Assembly (NCBI GenBank): GCA_004346645.1
Contig: SMDA01000001.1
Coordinates: forward strand, 1-64,000
DNA: 64,000 nt
Direction of reading: 5' to 3'
Source: Gulbenkiania mobilis
GTDB taxonomy: Bacteria > Pseudomonadota > Gammaproteobacteria > Burkholderiales > Chromobacteriaceae
In this document: positions 38,514-48,296 of the stretch, in pieces
Layout of the letters: each line of letters starts with the position of its first letter
Position numbering within the stretch: the first letter of the stretch is position 1
Position numbers and translations under genes: made by a program
Notes under the pieces: generated by a model
Database searches by the model: none
What the model saw: the letters and a program-made list of their open reading frames with translations, nothing else
What the model was told of the DNA's origin: nothing

Positions 38514-39389
38514 ATGAAAAAAATCACCAAGGCCGTCTTTCCGGTGGCAGGACTGGGTACCCGCTTCCTGCCCGCCACCAAGGCCAGCCCCAAGGAAATG
38601 TTGCCGGTGGTCGACAAGCCGCTGATCCAGTACGCGGTGGAGGAAGCCCTGGCAGCGGGCATGACCGAACTGATCTTCATCACCGGACGCAACAAGCGTT
38701 CGATCGAGGACCATTTCGACAAGGCCTATGAACTCGAGACCGAACTGGAGTACAAGAACAAGCAGAAGCTGCTGGAGATTGTGCAGGGCATCCTGCCGCC
38801 CTCGGCCACCTGCATCTACATCCGGCAGGCGCAGGCGTTGGGCCTCGGGCACGCAGTGCTGTGCGCCAAGCCGGTTGTGGGAGACGAGCCTTTCGCGGTG
38901 ATCCTGGCCGACGACCTGATCGATGGCGAGCCAGGCGCGATGGAACAGATGGTGTCGCTCTATGAAAGCACCCGTTCCTCGGTGCTGGGCGTCGAGACCG
39001 TGGCACCCGAGGAAACCGGCTCCTACGGCATCGTCGAGGTGGACACCCTGGCCGGCGGCCTGCAGCGTGTCAGCAGCATCGTCGAAAAGCCGCGTCCTGA
39101 AGAGGCCCCGTCCAACCTCGCGGTAGTGGGACGCTACATTTTCACGCCGCGCATCTTCGACAAGTTGCAGGCCACCACACCGGGCGCCGGAGGCGAGATC
39201 CAGCTCACCGACGGCATTGCAGCGCTGATGAAGGACGAGACCGTGCTGGCGCTGCCGTTTGCCGGCACCCGTTACGATTGCGGGTCCAAGATCGGTTATC
39301 TCAAGGCCACCATCAGCTACGGCCTGAAGCATCACGAGGTGGCCGACGAACTGTCGGCCTACCTGCGCCATCTGGCCGAAATCCGCTAA
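38514..39389 (+). CDS. galU: UTP-glucose-1-phosphate uridylyltransferase
   Basis: 291 aa. The nucleotidyltransferase start [40 protein letters not shown], and the [14 protein letters not shown] block match GalU. It makes UDP-glucose for surface polysaccharide and other pathways. A TACAAT element at 38476-38481 may be its -10 box. ligA ends 72 nt upstream and hpt follows after 48 nt, so galU-hpt may form one transcript ending at 40008-40035. Confidence 0.95.
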   Translation: MKKITKAVFPVAGLGTRFLPATKASPKEMLPVVDKPLIQYAVEEALAAGMTELIFITGRNKRSIEDHFDKAYELETELEYKNKQKLLEIVQGILPPSATCIYIRQAQALGLGHAVLCAKPVVGDEPFAVILADDLIDGEPGAMEQMVSLYESTRSSVLGVETVAPEETGSYGIVEVDTLAGGLQRVSSIVEKPRPEEAPSNLAVVGRYIFTPRIFDKLQATTPGAGGEIQLTDGIAALMKDETVLALPFAGTRYDCGSKIGYLKATISYGLKHHEVADELSAYLRHLAEIR

Positions 39390-39437
39390 TTCCATGTGGG
39401 CGCTGCCAGCGCCCGGAACGCTTTTCAAGGAGTCATC

Positions 39438-39980
39438 ATGCCCAACGTATCCGAAGCCCGAGGCATCCTCAACAGCTCGGACATCCTGTTCACCGCCCAA
39501 GAGGTGGACGCCGCGGTCGACCGTATGGCCACCGAGATCACCGAGAAGCTGGGGGATGAGTACCCGCTGGTGCTGTCGGTGATGGGGGGAGCCGTCGTCT
39601 TTACCGGCCAACTGCTGCCGCGCCTGATTTTCCCGCTGGATTTCGATTATGTGCATGTGTCCCGTTATGGGGACAAAACGCACGGGGGCGAGCTGGTATG
39701 GAAACAGGCGCCCAAGGAAGACGTGCAGGACCGTGTGGTTCTGGTGCTGGACGACATTCTGGATGAGGGCCACACCATGGCCGCGATTCGCGACAAGGTG
39801 CTGGAAATGGGTGCCAAGGCCTTCTACAGCGGTGTGTTCGCCAACAAGCTGATCAGCAAGGACAAGCCGATCCAAGCCGATTTCGTCGGTCTGGACGTTC
39901 CGGACCGTTATGTGTTCGGTTATGGCATGGATGTGCGCGGTGCCTGGCGCAACCTGCCGGCCATCCATGCGCTGAAGTAA
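39438..39980 (+). CDS. hpt: Hypoxanthine-guanine phosphoribosyltransferase
   Basis: 180 aa from ATG 39438, with AAGGAG 7 nt upstream. It is a type I phosphoribosyltransferase with the PRPP loop VVLVLDDILDEGHTM (~100-114), LVLSVMGGAVVFTGQL and the C-terminal YVFGYGMDVRGAWRNLP that stacks on the purine. It salvages hypoxanthine and guanine. Confidence 0.92.
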   Translation: MPNVSEARGILNSSDILFTAQEVDAAVDRMATEITEKLGDEYPLVLSVMGGAVVFTGQLLPRLIFPLDFDYVHVSRYGDKTHGGELVWKQAPKEDVQDRVVLVLDDILDEGHTMAAIRDKVLEMGAKAFYSGVFANKLISKDKPIQADFVGLDVPDRYVFGYGMDVRGAWRNLPAIHALK

Positions 39981-40007
39981 GTCGTGTCTGCCTGAGGGCA
40001 AGCACAA

Positions 40008-40035
40008 GGGCGGTGCCAGAGGCGCCGCCCTTTTT
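40008..40035 (+). terminator. Terminator of galU-hpt
   Basis: GGGCGGTGCC-AGA-GGCGCCGCCC (one G-T pair) followed by T5. The last T is the edge of the converging yehW stop codon. Confidence 0.88.
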
Positions 40036-40772
40036 CATGCGGTCTGGCGGCTCCAGGGCGTCAGGATATGCTCCAGGCTACGCAGTGTGGCACTGGTCAG
40101 CATGGCCAGGAGCGCCACGGCTACCGTGCCTTCGGCCACCTGCGCGGTATTGTCGACAGCCAGACCGGCCAGGATGGGCGTGCCCAGGCTTTCCACGCCC
40201 ACCATCGGCGCCAGGGTCGCGGTGGCCGTCAACAGGACCGCGCTGGTTCGCACACCGGCGAGCAGCGCCGGCAGCGCCAGCGGCCATTCCACCTGACGGA
40301 AGAGGTCGAAGCCTTCTAGCCCCATGCCCCGTGCCGCTTCCCGCACAGCCGGTGACACAGTGGACAGCCCGGTCAGCACCCCCTGCATGCTGGGCATCAG
40401 CCCGTAAACGAACAGCGCCAGCATCACCGCCTGCCGGCCAAAGCCGAAAATGGGCAGTGCCAGGAACAGTACCGCCACCGGGGGGATGGTCTGGCTGAGT
40501 GTGCCGAGGCTTCGCACCGCGCCCAGAAACGGCTGGCCCGCCGCCCGTGTGGCCCATATCCCCAAGGGCAGGGCTACCAGCAGCACCGCACCCAGCGCCA
40601 AGCCCACGATCTCGACATGTGCCAGCGCCAGCGCGGCAAGTGAGGTTCGGTCGAACAGCACGGTCTGCCCGGGCGCAGCCAACGGAGCTAGCAGCCACTG
40701 CCAGGCCGCGGTCTGGCTTAGGGCCAGCCACAGTACCGGCCACAGCAGGAGCGTGCGTAACAGGGGCCTCAT
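40035..40772 (-). CDS. yehW: Osmoprotectant-type ABC transporter permease (YehW-like)
   Basis: 245 aa. The ATG at 40772 overlaps the ATPase stop (ATGA). It has about six TM helices and the EAARGMGLEGFDLFRQVEWPLALP coupling-helix motif that contacts the ATPase. It is the last gene of a four-gene operon in the order binding protein, long permease, ATPase, short permease, as in E. coli yehZYXW. Size agrees with YehW (243 aa). Confidence 0.88.
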   Translation of the reverse strand: MRPLLRTLLLWPVLWLALSQTAAWQWLLAPLAAPGQTVLFDRTSLAALALAHVEIVGLALGAVLLVALPLGIWATRAAGQPFLGAVRSLGTLSQTIPPVAVLFLALPIFGFGRQAVMLALFVYGLMPSMQGVLTGLSTVSPAVREAARGMGLEGFDLFRQVEWPLALPALLAGVRTSAVLLTATATLAPMVGVESLGTPILAGLAVDNTAQVAEGTVAVALLAMLTSATLRSLEHILTPWSRQTA

Positions 40773-41692
40773 TCTTGTGCAAAATCCTGAAGCGCGATCT
40801 GGCCTACCGCTTCGCCGGATGGGCCGGTGACGAGCAGTACCGGCTGGCCATCCAGCAGCCGACTCAATGCCTGACGTGCCGGAAGGTTGGCCGAAACCGC
40901 CGGTGCGGCCAGTGGGAAGGGTGGTTCGGTGCGCATGAAGTCCGCCACACTGTGACGCGCCAGGCGCATCAGGGCGCGCTCCTCGCCGACGAACGCGGCG
41001 GCAAAGGCGTTGACCGGATGACGCAGGAGTGCATCCGGCGGACCGTTCTGCACCAGGCGTCCGTCCTGCATCAGCGCGATGCGGTCGCCCAGGCGTACCG
41101 CCTCCTCCATGTCGTGTGTCACGAAGACGATGGTCTTGCGCACACGCTGCTGAATGTCCAGCAGCGCCGCCTGCAACTGGCGCCGTGTAACCGGATCCAA
41201 GGCGCTGAAAGGTTCGTCCATCAACAGCAGCGCCGGGTCGGCTGCCAGGGCACGGGCGATGCCCACCCGCTGCTGCTGGCCGCCGGACAGGGCCGCAGGG
41301 TAGCGGGTTGCCAAGGCCGGCTCCAGCCTGACCAGCTCCATCAACGCCTCCACCCGCTGGCGGCGTGCAGCCTTCGGCCAACCCAGCAGGCGGGGCACGA
41401 CCGCGATATTCTCGGCCACGGTCAGGTGGGGAAACAGCCCCGTCCCCTGGATTACGTAGCCGATACGCCGGCGCAAGGCCTCGGGCGCCAGCGTGGCGGT
41501 ATCCACCCCGTCGAGCAGCACGCGGCCCGTCGTGGGCGCGATCAGGCGGTTGATCAGACGCAGCAGTGTGGACTTGCCGCAGCCAGAAGGGCCGATCAGT
41601 ACCTGTAGTGTCCCCCCGGAGATCTCGAGGGAAACGTCCTCCACGGCAGCGTGGCCGTCGAAATGGCGCGACAGCGCCTCCAGGCGGATCAT
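40769..41692 (-). CDS. yehX: Osmoprotectant-type ABC transporter ATPase (YehX-like)
   Basis: 307 aa from ATG 41692, which overlaps the stop of the upstream permease (ATGA). Walker A GPSGCGKST (~35), Q-loop VIQGTGLFPHLTV, signature LSGGQQQRVGIARAL, Walker B LLLMDEPFSALDP and switch His in VTHDMEEA are all present. A C-terminal CBS-like tail (~240-305) is probable, as in osmosensing OpuA-type ATPases. It energises uptake of betaine-like solutes. Two 11-mers are inside, at 40885-40895 and 41373-41383. Confidence 0.92.
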   Translation of the reverse strand: MIRLEALSRHFDGHAAVEDVSLEISGGTLQVLIGPSGCGKSTLLRLINRLIAPTTGRVLLDGVDTATLAPEALRRRIGYVIQGTGLFPHLTVAENIAVVPRLLGWPKAARRQRVEALMELVRLEPALATRYPAALSGGQQQRVGIARALAADPALLLMDEPFSALDPVTRRQLQAALLDIQQRVRKTIVFVTHDMEEAVRLGDRIALMQDGRLVQNGPPDALLRHPVNAFAAAFVGEERALMRLARHSVADFMRTEPPFPLAAPAVSANLPARQALSRLLDGQPVLLVTGPSGEAVGQIALQDFAQE

Positions 41693-43035
41693 GGACGCAC
41701 TCCCTCCGGCGTCAGCCACTGCACCAGGCCGCGCAGCAGGGCATCCACTGCCAGAGCAAGCGCCGCCACCGACACCGCGCCCAGGAGCACCATGTCCAGC
41801 ACAGCCTGCTCCACGCCCCGCATCAGGTAGTAGCCCAATCCGCCTCCGTTGACCAGTACCGCAAGCGAGGCCAGGCCCACCAGCAACAGCAGGCTGCCGC
41901 GCAGGCCTTCGACCAGATAGGGCAGGGCCAGCGGCAGCTCCACCAGCCGGAACACTTCCATCGGGCGCATGCCCATCCCCCGGGCGGCCTCGCGCGCCGC
42001 CGCCGGCACCGCGCGCAAGCCCAGATGCGTCTGGACCACCACCGGCAGCAGACCGTACAGGGTCAGCACGGTCACGGCTGGCGCCACTCCCAGCCCGCGC
42101 AAGCCGTGTTCGGCCAAGGGCTGATGCCAGTGCAGCGTGTCCTGCCAGGGGCGGGCGTACTCAAGAAGATTGTGGAGCGCCACGCCCAGCAGCGGGAGGA
42201 GGGCCAGCGTGCCGCTCACCGCCAGCGCCACGGCCAGCCAGCGACCCACGGGGCCGAACCGGTACAGCAGCCAGACGGCCAGCGGGATCAGGACGCAGGC
42301 TGCGCCCAGGCCGGAAAGGGTCCACGTTTTGCCCTGCAGCGAAAGAAGCGGCAGCAGCAGCCCGTAAAGCGCTACCGACGGCAGGGTCTGCAGGAAACCG
42401 GCCACCGCCAGTACCGGTGCCTCGGCGGCTTGCCAGCGGTACGCCGCGATGCCTAGCGGCAGCCCCAGGGCCAGCGTCAGTGGCAAGGCTGCCGCGACAA
42501 GACGCAGGTGCTGCAGCAAGGCATCGTGGTAGCTTTCGGGCGAGATCCGGTACTCGGCCACCATGCCCAGCCCACCGTAGGGTACGCTCACCCACGCCAG
42601 CAGCCCTGCCAGTGCGGGCAGCCACAGCCAGCGTCCGGCTTCAGCCCGCACCGCCAGCCAGACAAGGCCGCAGCTGGCCAGCATCAGCCAACCCCCACCA
42701 GCGAGGCCGATGCGTATCATCGGGTCGTCACCCTGCAGGCGCAGGCTGCCCCAGCCCACGCCTGCGGTCAGCAGCCCTGTCAGCACCGCCGTCAGCAGGC
42801 CCAGCAGAGGGGCTCGCCCACGCGCGGTGGGGAGCAGGGCCGCCACGGCAATCAGGGCCCAGAGCACCGCCAGAGCCCAGCCAGCCGGGGCCAGCGGTGC
42901 CTGCCACAGCCCGACCAGTTCTCCGATGGGCAGCACCCGGCTGGGGCGGGCAACAAAGGTTGGCAGCCACAGCGCCGGCAAGGCCATGGCACTGGCCACC
43001 AGGGCCAGCGGGTTGTAGCGCGCGTTCCGGGGCAT
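41689..43035 (-). CDS. yehY: Osmoprotectant-type ABC transporter permease (YehY-like)
   Basis: 448 aa. The N-terminal half has about six hydrophobic helices (PALWLPTF ... LGLLTAVLTGLLTAG ... LWLPALAGLLAWVS). The C-terminal half is the conserved permease with LPLGIAAYRWQ and the EAARGMGMRPMEVFRLVELPLALP motif for contact with the ATPase. E. coli YehY is 385 aa, so the N-terminus is somewhat longer here. It lies 15 nt after the binding-protein gene. Confidence 0.88.
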   Translation of the reverse strand: MPRNARYNPLALVASAMALPALWLPTFVARPSRVLPIGELVGLWQAPLAPAGWALAVLWALIAVAALLPTARGRAPLLGLLTAVLTGLLTAGVGWGSLRLQGDDPMIRIGLAGGGWLMLASCGLVWLAVRAEAGRWLWLPALAGLLAWVSVPYGGLGMVAEYRISPESYHDALLQHLRLVAAALPLTLALGLPLGIAAYRWQAAEAPVLAVAGFLQTLPSVALYGLLLPLLSLQGKTWTLSGLGAACVLIPLAVWLLYRFGPVGRWLAVALAVSGTLALLPLLGVALHNLLEYARPWQDTLHWHQPLAEHGLRGLGVAPAVTVLTLYGLLPVVVQTHLGLRAVPAAAREAARGMGMRPMEVFRLVELPLALPYLVEGLRGSLLLLVGLASLAVLVNGGGLGYYLMRGVEQAVLDMVLLGAVSVAALALAVDALLRGLVQWLTPEGVRP

Positions 43036-43050
43036 GCTTGGCCAAAAGCC

Positions 43051-43983
43051 TTATTTCAGCAGGCCGCGCTGGCGCAGGTACTGCTCCGCCACCTTGGCCG
43101 GGGGCTGACCGCCCACCACGATCTGGGCGTTCAGGCGCGACAGGGTTGCACCGTCCAGGCTGGCGAACACCGGCTCCAGCGCGGCACGGATGGCCGGATA
43201 GGCTTTGTAGGTGGCTTCGCGTACCGTCACGGCCGGGTTGTAAACCACCACCGCACCCTTCGGGTCCGCCAAAGCCACCAGCCCCAGCGCAGACAGTTGC
43301 CCATCGGTACCGTAGGCCATCGCGGCATTGGCTCCGCTGGTGCCCTGCGCGGCGGCCGCCTCGGTTTGCGCAGTGTTCCCGCCCGGCAGGATGATCAGCT
43401 GCTCCGGCTTCAGCTTGAAGCCGTAAGTGGTTTCAAAGGCCTTGAGGGCGTCGTCGCGGTCGACGAATTCCTGGCTGGCCACCAGACGGAGGGGCTTGCC
43501 CGCCTTCAGATAGGCGGACAGGTCCGCCATCGAGCGCAACTTCTGGCTGTCGGCCAGCCGTTTCGGTAGCGCGATTGTCCAGGTGTTGTTGGCAGGGGCC
43601 GGCGCCAGCCACACGATGCGGTTGCGCTCCAGGTCGGCCTTGGCCGCGGCCGCAAAACCGCTGCGCATGCTGCGGAAGGTATCCGGTGCGAAGGGCGCTT
43701 CCTTGATGAGGTAGGGGGCATTGCCGGTGTATTCAGGATAGAGATCGATCTCCCCTTCCAGGAGCGCCTTGCGTACCACCTGCGTGGCCCCCGTTCCACA
43801 TTTCTCGCGCACAGGGATCTTTCGCGCCTCCAGTGCCAGACGGATCATCGGGCACAACAGCGAACCTTCGGTATCGATCTTGGAACCCACCACCACCACC
43901 GTCTGGGCGGCCAGGGCGGGAGAGGCAGACAGACTGGCAGCCAGCAGGCTGCCGACGAGGGCAAGGGGCAGGGTCGGACGCAT
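43051..43983 (-). CDS. osmF: Glycine betaine/osmoprotectant-binding protein (OsmF/YehZ-like)
   Basis: 310 aa from ATG 43983 with AGGAAA upstream. The signal peptide MRPTLPLALVGSLLAASLSA is cleaved after ALA. Then VVVVGSKIDTEGSLLCPMIR and EIDLYPEYTGNAPYL match OpuBC/OsmF-type substrate-binding proteins. It delivers solute to the YehY/YehW permeases from the periplasm. First gene of the operon; the low affinity for betaine seen in E. coli YehZ leaves the true ligand open. Confidence 0.9.
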   Translation of the reverse strand: MRPTLPLALVGSLLAASLSASPALAAQTVVVVGSKIDTEGSLLCPMIRLALEARKIPVREKCGTGATQVVRKALLEGEIDLYPEYTGNAPYLIKEAPFAPDTFRSMRSGFAAAAKADLERNRIVWLAPAPANNTWTIALPKRLADSQKLRSMADLSAYLKAGKPLRLVASQEFVDRDDALKAFETTYGFKLKPEQLIILPGGNTAQTEAAAAQGTSGANAAMAYGTDGQLSALGLVALADPKGAVVVYNPAVTVREATYKAYPAIRAALEPVFASLDGATLSRLNAQIVVGGQPPAKVAEQYLRQRGLLK

Positions 43984-44105
43984 GGCGGTTTCCTGTAAAG
44001 GATGAAAGGGGCAGGCGGGCGCGGTGGCAGCCATGCCCGATGCATGCTTCATGGTAGCGTCCCCCAGCGGCTTCTGCAGCCTAGCGCGGTGGTGTCACCG
44101 GCAAG

Positions 44106-44116
44106 GGTTGGCCGAA
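44106..44116 (-). repeat. Copy of the 11-mer in the osmF/phosphorylase divergent region
   Basis: Perfect copy lying between two divergent promoters, not next to a hairpin. Confidence 0.9.
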
Positions 44117-44220
44117 AGGCCCGAACACCGTTAGAACCCGGCCGCCGGATGGTTTATGCTTCCTTCCCTAACCTTGGGGTGGCCCCGGTGCCGCCCGCGT
44201 TCCAACGAGAAGGAATCTTC

Positions 44221-44958
44221 ATGCTGGCGATTATCGGCGGCAGTGGCTTTGCCCGTTTCCCCGAACTTGAAATCCTGCACCGGCAGGTGGTGCGTACCCC
44301 CTTTGGCGAGCCGTCCGGTCCGCTGACCTTCGGCCGGCTCTATGGCCAGCCCGTGGTGTTTATCGCCCGTCACGGCTACGGACACTCGCTGGCTCCGCAC
44401 GAGATCAACTACCGCGCCAACCTGTGGGCACTCAAGCAGCAAAACGTGCGTGGCATCGTCGCCCTCGGTTCGGTGGGGGGGATCCGGCCCGACCTGCCGC
44501 CCGGCACCGTCGTAGTGCCACACGACCTCATCGACTATACCTGGGGCCGCAAGCACACTGTCTTTGAAGGGGTGGACAAACCCGTGGTGCATGTCGATTT
44601 CACCTGTCCCTACGACCGCGCCCTGCGTCACCATCTTCTTGCTGCCGCGGCTTCAGCCGGGTTGACCGTGGTCGATAAGGCGGTATACGCCTGCACCCAG
44701 GGCCCACGCCTCGAAACAGCGGCGGAGATCCGCCGGCTGGAGCGTGACGGCGCCGACATTGTGGGCATGACGGGCATGCCCGAGGCCGCGCTTGCCCGCG
44801 AACTGCAGATTCCGTACGTGCATCTCTGTCTGGTGGTCAACTGGGCCGCCGGCAAGGGCGAGAGCCGGTGCACGGTCACGCTGCGCCAGGACGAACTTGG
44901 CCAGCCGATCGAGACCATGGTTGCGCTGATCCGTACGCTGCTGACTGAACCCAATTGA
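44221..44958 (+). CDS. S-methyl-5'-thioinosine phosphorylase (MTAP/PNP family)
   Basis: 245 aa from ATG 44221, with GAGAAGGAA upstream. It has the phosphate site IIGGSGFARF, FIARHGYGHSLAPHEINYRAN and GMTGMPEAALARELQIPY. The purine-binding segment reads VVNWAAG, with Asn where adenosine-specific MTA phosphorylases have Asp, so a 6-oxopurine such as methylthioinosine is the more likely substrate. It serves salvage of methylthioadenosine after deamination. fliB begins 10 nt downstream, a possible shared transcript without evident functional link. Confidence 0.85.
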   Translation: MLAIIGGSGFARFPELEILHRQVVRTPFGEPSGPLTFGRLYGQPVVFIARHGYGHSLAPHEINYRANLWALKQQNVRGIVALGSVGGIRPDLPPGTVVVPHDLIDYTWGRKHTVFEGVDKPVVHVDFTCPYDRALRHHLLAAAASAGLTVVDKAVYACTQGPRLETAAEIRRLERDGADIVGMTGMPEAALARELQIPYVHLCLVVNWAAGKGESRCTVTLRQDELGQPIETMVALIRTLLTEPN

Positions 44959-44968
44959 AGGAAGCACC

Positions 44969-46210
44969 ATGTCTGTAACCCGGCACCTTGAGGTCATAGC
45001 CCCAGCTTATCTGGAGAAATTTTCCTGCCTGGGTCCTACCTGCCCGGACACCTGCTGCTATGGCTGGCAGGTTCCGGTCGAGCATGAGAGTTACCTCAAG
45101 CTGATGCGCTTGCAGGATGACCCACTGAAACCATTGGTTAAACAGGCCCTGGTGCGCGGCCCCGGCAAACCCGGAAGCGACAATTTCGGGATGCTGAAAC
45201 TAGGGGCTACGCGGGAGCAGCCTTGTGCGCTTCTGTCGGAAAGCGGGTTATGTCAGCTCCATGCCACGCATGGTGAGACGATGCTCCCAGATGTATGTTC
45301 TTCCTATCCTCGGGCCAGTAAGGCAGTCGACGGTGTAATGGATCAGTTTGCCTCACCTTCCTGTCCGGAGGTGGCGCGCTTGCTTGTCGAAGATGTCGAT
45401 GCGCTTGACTTGCGCACTTCCCAACAGCCGGTGCGCAAATATGTGGAGTTTCGTACCACCAGCATGACACCAGAAACCATGGAACGGCTTCGGAGCTTCT
45501 TCCTGGGGTGCATGGGGGCCACGCAGCTGCCGGTGTGGCAGCGACTGGCTCTACAGCTTCTGGTTGCCGAAGCGGTGGAGGGCTGTACGGGGCTGGATAC
45601 TTCCAAGGACGCTCAGATCGGCGCGGTGCTCGATGAGTGGGAAGGCCTGCTTGCGACAGGAGAAGCGCTGGCACTGCTGCAAGACCTTCCTAGACATGAC
45701 CTTCTGCACCTTAAGGTACTGGCGGCGGCCAGTCGCATTCGGGCGGAACTGCCCTTCAACCGCACACGCTACCTGGAACTGCTTGAAGAAGCACTGCAAA
45801 GCCTGGGGGTTCGGGAGGACGGAGGGGGAGCGGAGGCGGACGCACTGGTATGTGAGCGTTTTGCGGGTACCGCCCTCACTTGGGAGATCGACCAAGCCCT
45901 GGGGCGGGTACTACTTAACCATTGCTATACGCAACACTACCCGCTTGGCATGCCGGCAGGAAAGATGGTGCGCGTAGTGGTCCTGCATTATCTGATGCTG
46001 CGCTTCGCTGCCGTAGGCCTGACCAGCGCCCGGGGCCGGCCCTTATCGCACGCGGAGCTGACCGAGCTCGTTTATCTTTTCTATCGTGCCCAGGTGCATG
46101 TGCCCGAATATCTGTCGCGCTGTATGGCAGCCTTCGAGGGGCATGGCCTTCAACGCACCGAGCATTGGCTGCTTCTTTTGCCGGCAGAAATTTTTTCTGA
46201 AAAACCCTAA
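44969..46210 (+). CDS. fliB: Flagellin lysine-N-methylase FliB
   Basis: 413 aa. Cys-rich N-terminal signature [14 protein letters not shown] (~19-33) and [18 protein letters not shown] ... CSSYPR (~90-115) are those of the FliB family, which methylates surface lysines of flagellin and probably carries an Fe-S cluster. Its neighbour fliC starts 98 nt later, as in Salmonella where fliB adjoins fliC. Base composition is visibly less GC-rich and the codon choice less biased than in its neighbours, which may mean transfer. The stop codon TAA is also the first three bases of the sigma-28 promoter of fliC. Confidence 0.88.
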   Translation: MSVTRHLEVIAPAYLEKFSCLGPTCPDTCCYGWQVPVEHESYLKLMRLQDDPLKPLVKQALVRGPGKPGSDNFGMLKLGATREQPCALLSESGLCQLHATHGETMLPDVCSSYPRASKAVDGVMDQFASPSCPEVARLLVEDVDALDLRTSQQPVRKYVEFRTTSMTPETMERLRSFFLGCMGATQLPVWQRLALQLLVAEAVEGCTGLDTSKDAQIGAVLDEWEGLLATGEALALLQDLPRHDLLHLKVLAAASRIRAELPFNRTRYLELLEEALQSLGVREDGGGAEADALVCERFAGTALTWEIDQALGRVLLNHCYTQHYPLGMPAGKMVRVVVLHYLMLRFAAVGLTSARGRPLSHAELTELVYLFYRAQVHVPEYLSRCMAAFEGHGLQRTEHWLLLLPAEIFSEKP

Positions 46211-46234
46211 AGCTTTTTTGGCAAGGGACGATAG
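46208..46234 (+). promoter_or_regulatory. Sigma-28 (FliA) promoter of fliC
   Basis: TAAAGCTT (46208-46215), 11-nt spacer, GACGATAG (46227-46234) versus consensus TAAAGTTT-N11-GCCGATAA. Confidence 0.8.
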
Positions 46235-46308
46235 ATGGTGGGAAGGCGACGCACCGGCAAGGGGCCGGCAAGCAAGACGCCCAGTTCGAAACACTGAAGG
46301 AGCAGATC

Positions 46309-47757
46309 ATGCTTACCATCAACACCAACGTGGCCTCGCTGAACGCCCAGCGCAACATGTCCGGTTCCCAGAGCGCGCTGTCCACCTCGCTGCAGCGCCT
46401 GTCTTCTGGCCTGCGCATCAACAGCGCCAAAGACGACGCCGCCGGCCTCGCCATCTCCGAGCGCATGAGCGGCCAGATCCGTGGCATGGACCAGGCCCGT
46501 CGCAACGCCAACGACGGCGTGTCCATGGCGCAAACCGCCGAAGGCGCGCTGTCTTCTGCTGGCAGCATTCTCCAGCGTATTCGCGAACTCGCCGTACAGT
46601 CCTCCAACTCCAGCAACTCCGGTTCCGACCGTCAGGCGCTGCAGGCTGAAGTGACCCAGCTGACTTCGGAACTGGACCGTATCGCTCAGACCACCGAATT
46701 CAACGGTCAGAAACTGCTGGACGGTTCTTCGGGCACTCTTACCTTCCAGGTCGGCGCCAATGCCAACCAGACTATTTCGGCCACGGGTAGTAACTTCCGT
46801 ACCAGCAACTACGGTAACAACAACGTCACCGTAGCAGGCATCAAGCCGGATGCTACGAGTGCAGTGACTGCCAGTCAGGACGTGACCATTGCAGGTTCGC
46901 TGGGCTCGGCCAAGTACACCACTGCTGCGGGTGACAGTGCTAAAACCATCGCTGCAGGCATCAACCGCCTGACCGAACAGACCGGCGTGACGGCTTCTGC
47001 ACGTACCGAGGCCAACCTGTCGCTGGTGGCTGGCAAGACCTACTCGATTGCTATCACTTCGGACAACTCGACCGCGCGTACGGTCTCGTTCAGTACCGGT
47101 GCCACGCTTAACAGTGCGGATGACTACTCCGAGGCGATCAATGCCATCAACGCTGCGTCCTCCAAAACGGGTGTGACCGCAGAGTATGACTCCAAGCTGG
47201 GCGGCATCAAGCTGACCAATGCGACCGGTGCCGATATCCAGCTGACCAGTGCTACCGGTTCGGGTGACTTCACTCTGAGTGGTTACAATAATTCGGGTAC
47301 GACCCCTGCCCTGGTGGCTGGTACTGCTACTACCGCAGGTAATACCTCGATTGCGAACGGTACCATCGTCTTCGACTCGGAAAAGAGCTTCAGCGTAACA
47401 GATGCCGGTTCGGGTCTTAAATTGAGTGGCTCTTCCAAGCTGCAAACTGTGGCTTCGCTGGATGTGACCAACTTCTCGAACGCCCAGACTGCCATCAAGA
47501 TCGTGGACTCGGCCCTTCAAGCGATCAACGGTCAACGTGCACAGTTCGGTGCCCTGCAGTCCCGCTTCGAGAACGCCATCTCGAACCTGCAGACTTCGTC
47601 CGAGAACCTGAACGCATCGCGTAGCCGCATCCAGGACACCGACTTCGCTTCGGAAACCGCGAAGCTGAGCCGTAACCAGGTGCTGCAGCAGGCCGGTACC
47701 GCAATGCTGGCTCAGGCCAACCAGCTGCCGCAGCAAGTTCTGTCGCTGCTGCGCTAA
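46309..47757 (+). CDS. fliC: Flagellin
   Basis: 482 aa. The conserved D0/D1 N-terminus ([40 protein letters not shown]) and C-terminus ([40 protein letters not shown]) flank a variable, Ser/Thr/Ala/Gly-rich centre (~175-390). The middle has few lysines, of interest because FliB acts on them. Exported through the flagellar type III system, it builds the filament. GGAGC precedes ATG 46309. It is transcribed from the sigma-28 promoter and ends at a very strong terminator. Confidence 0.97.
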   Translation: MLTINTNVASLNAQRNMSGSQSALSTSLQRLSSGLRINSAKDDAAGLAISERMSGQIRGMDQARRNANDGVSMAQTAEGALSSAGSILQRIRELAVQSSNSSNSGSDRQALQAEVTQLTSELDRIAQTTEFNGQKLLDGSSGTLTFQVGANANQTISATGSNFRTSNYGNNNVTVAGIKPDATSAVTASQDVTIAGSLGSAKYTTAAGDSAKTIAAGINRLTEQTGVTASARTEANLSLVAGKTYSIAITSDNSTARTVSFSTGATLNSADDYSEAINAINAASSKTGVTAEYDSKLGGIKLTNATGADIQLTSATGSGDFTLSGYNNSGTTPALVAGTATTAGNTSIANGTIVFDSEKSFSVTDAGSGLKLSGSSKLQTVASLDVTNFSNAQTAIKIVDSALQAINGQRAQFGALQSRFENAISNLQTSSENLNASRSRIQDTDFASETAKLSRNQVLQQAGTAMLAQANQLPQQVLSLLR

Positions 47758-47792
47758 AATGGGCTGAGGGACCTAGCGTCTTAAGCTGGAAC

Positions 47793-47822
47793 GCCTGGCG
47801 TGGTCTCCACGCCAGGCTTTTT
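47793..47822 (+). terminator. Terminator of fliC
   Basis: Perfect 11-bp stem GCCTGGCGTGG-TCT-CCACGCCAGGC followed by T5. Confidence 0.92.
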
Positions 47823-47838
47823 AACATGGAGGTACACC

Positions 47839-48243
47839 ATGTCATCGCTCTCGCCTCTGGGGCCGGCCATCGGCTCCACCTCATCCGCCGCGCAAGAGCC
47901 GGTCCGCCCCCAAGCTCTGCCGGTGCAGCAGGCTTCGGCCGCAGGGGTGCCCGTTTCGGCCAACGCGATTCAGGCCACCGGCAGTGCAGCGGCCACGGCC
48001 GAGGCCAAGCGCCCGGCCGACAAGGAAACGCTCACCGAAGCAGCCAAAAAGGTGAGCGAACTGGTCAGCAATGTGGCCAGCGACCTCAAGTTCAGCGTCG
48101 ATGATGACCTGGACATTCCGGTGGTCAAGGTGATCGACCGCTCCACCGACAAAGTGATCCGCCAGATTCCCAGCGAGGAAATGCTGGCGCTGGCCAAGGA
48201 CCTCGACAAGCTGGTCGGGGTGCTCTACAAGAACAAGGCGTGA
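47839..48243 (+). CDS. flaG: FlaG family flagellar protein
   Basis: 134 aa from ATG 47839 with GGAGG upstream. A Ser/Ala/Pro-rich N-terminus is followed by the FlaG core (VSELVSNVASDLKFSVDDDLDIPVVKVIDRSTDKVIRQIPSEEML). FlaG proteins affect filament length; the detailed role is unclear. It sits between fliC and fliD, the usual place. A near-match of the 11-mer (10 of 11) is at 47955-47965. Confidence 0.93.
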   Translation: MSSLSPLGPAIGSTSSAAQEPVRPQALPVQQASAAGVPVSANAIQATGSAAATAEAKRPADKETLTEAAKKVSELVSNVASDLKFSVDDDLDIPVVKVIDRSTDKVIRQIPSEEMLALAKDLDKLVGVLYKNKA

Positions 48244-48296
48244 ACGCCCTGCTCTGATGGGTTGGTTGCAAACAGGTCAATGACGGGAGAAGGATC

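Noticed and set aside
46207..47736. 509-codon minus-strand ORF opposite fliC
   Set aside because: Shadow of flagellin repeats; low-complexity Gly/Arg/Thr/Val composition.
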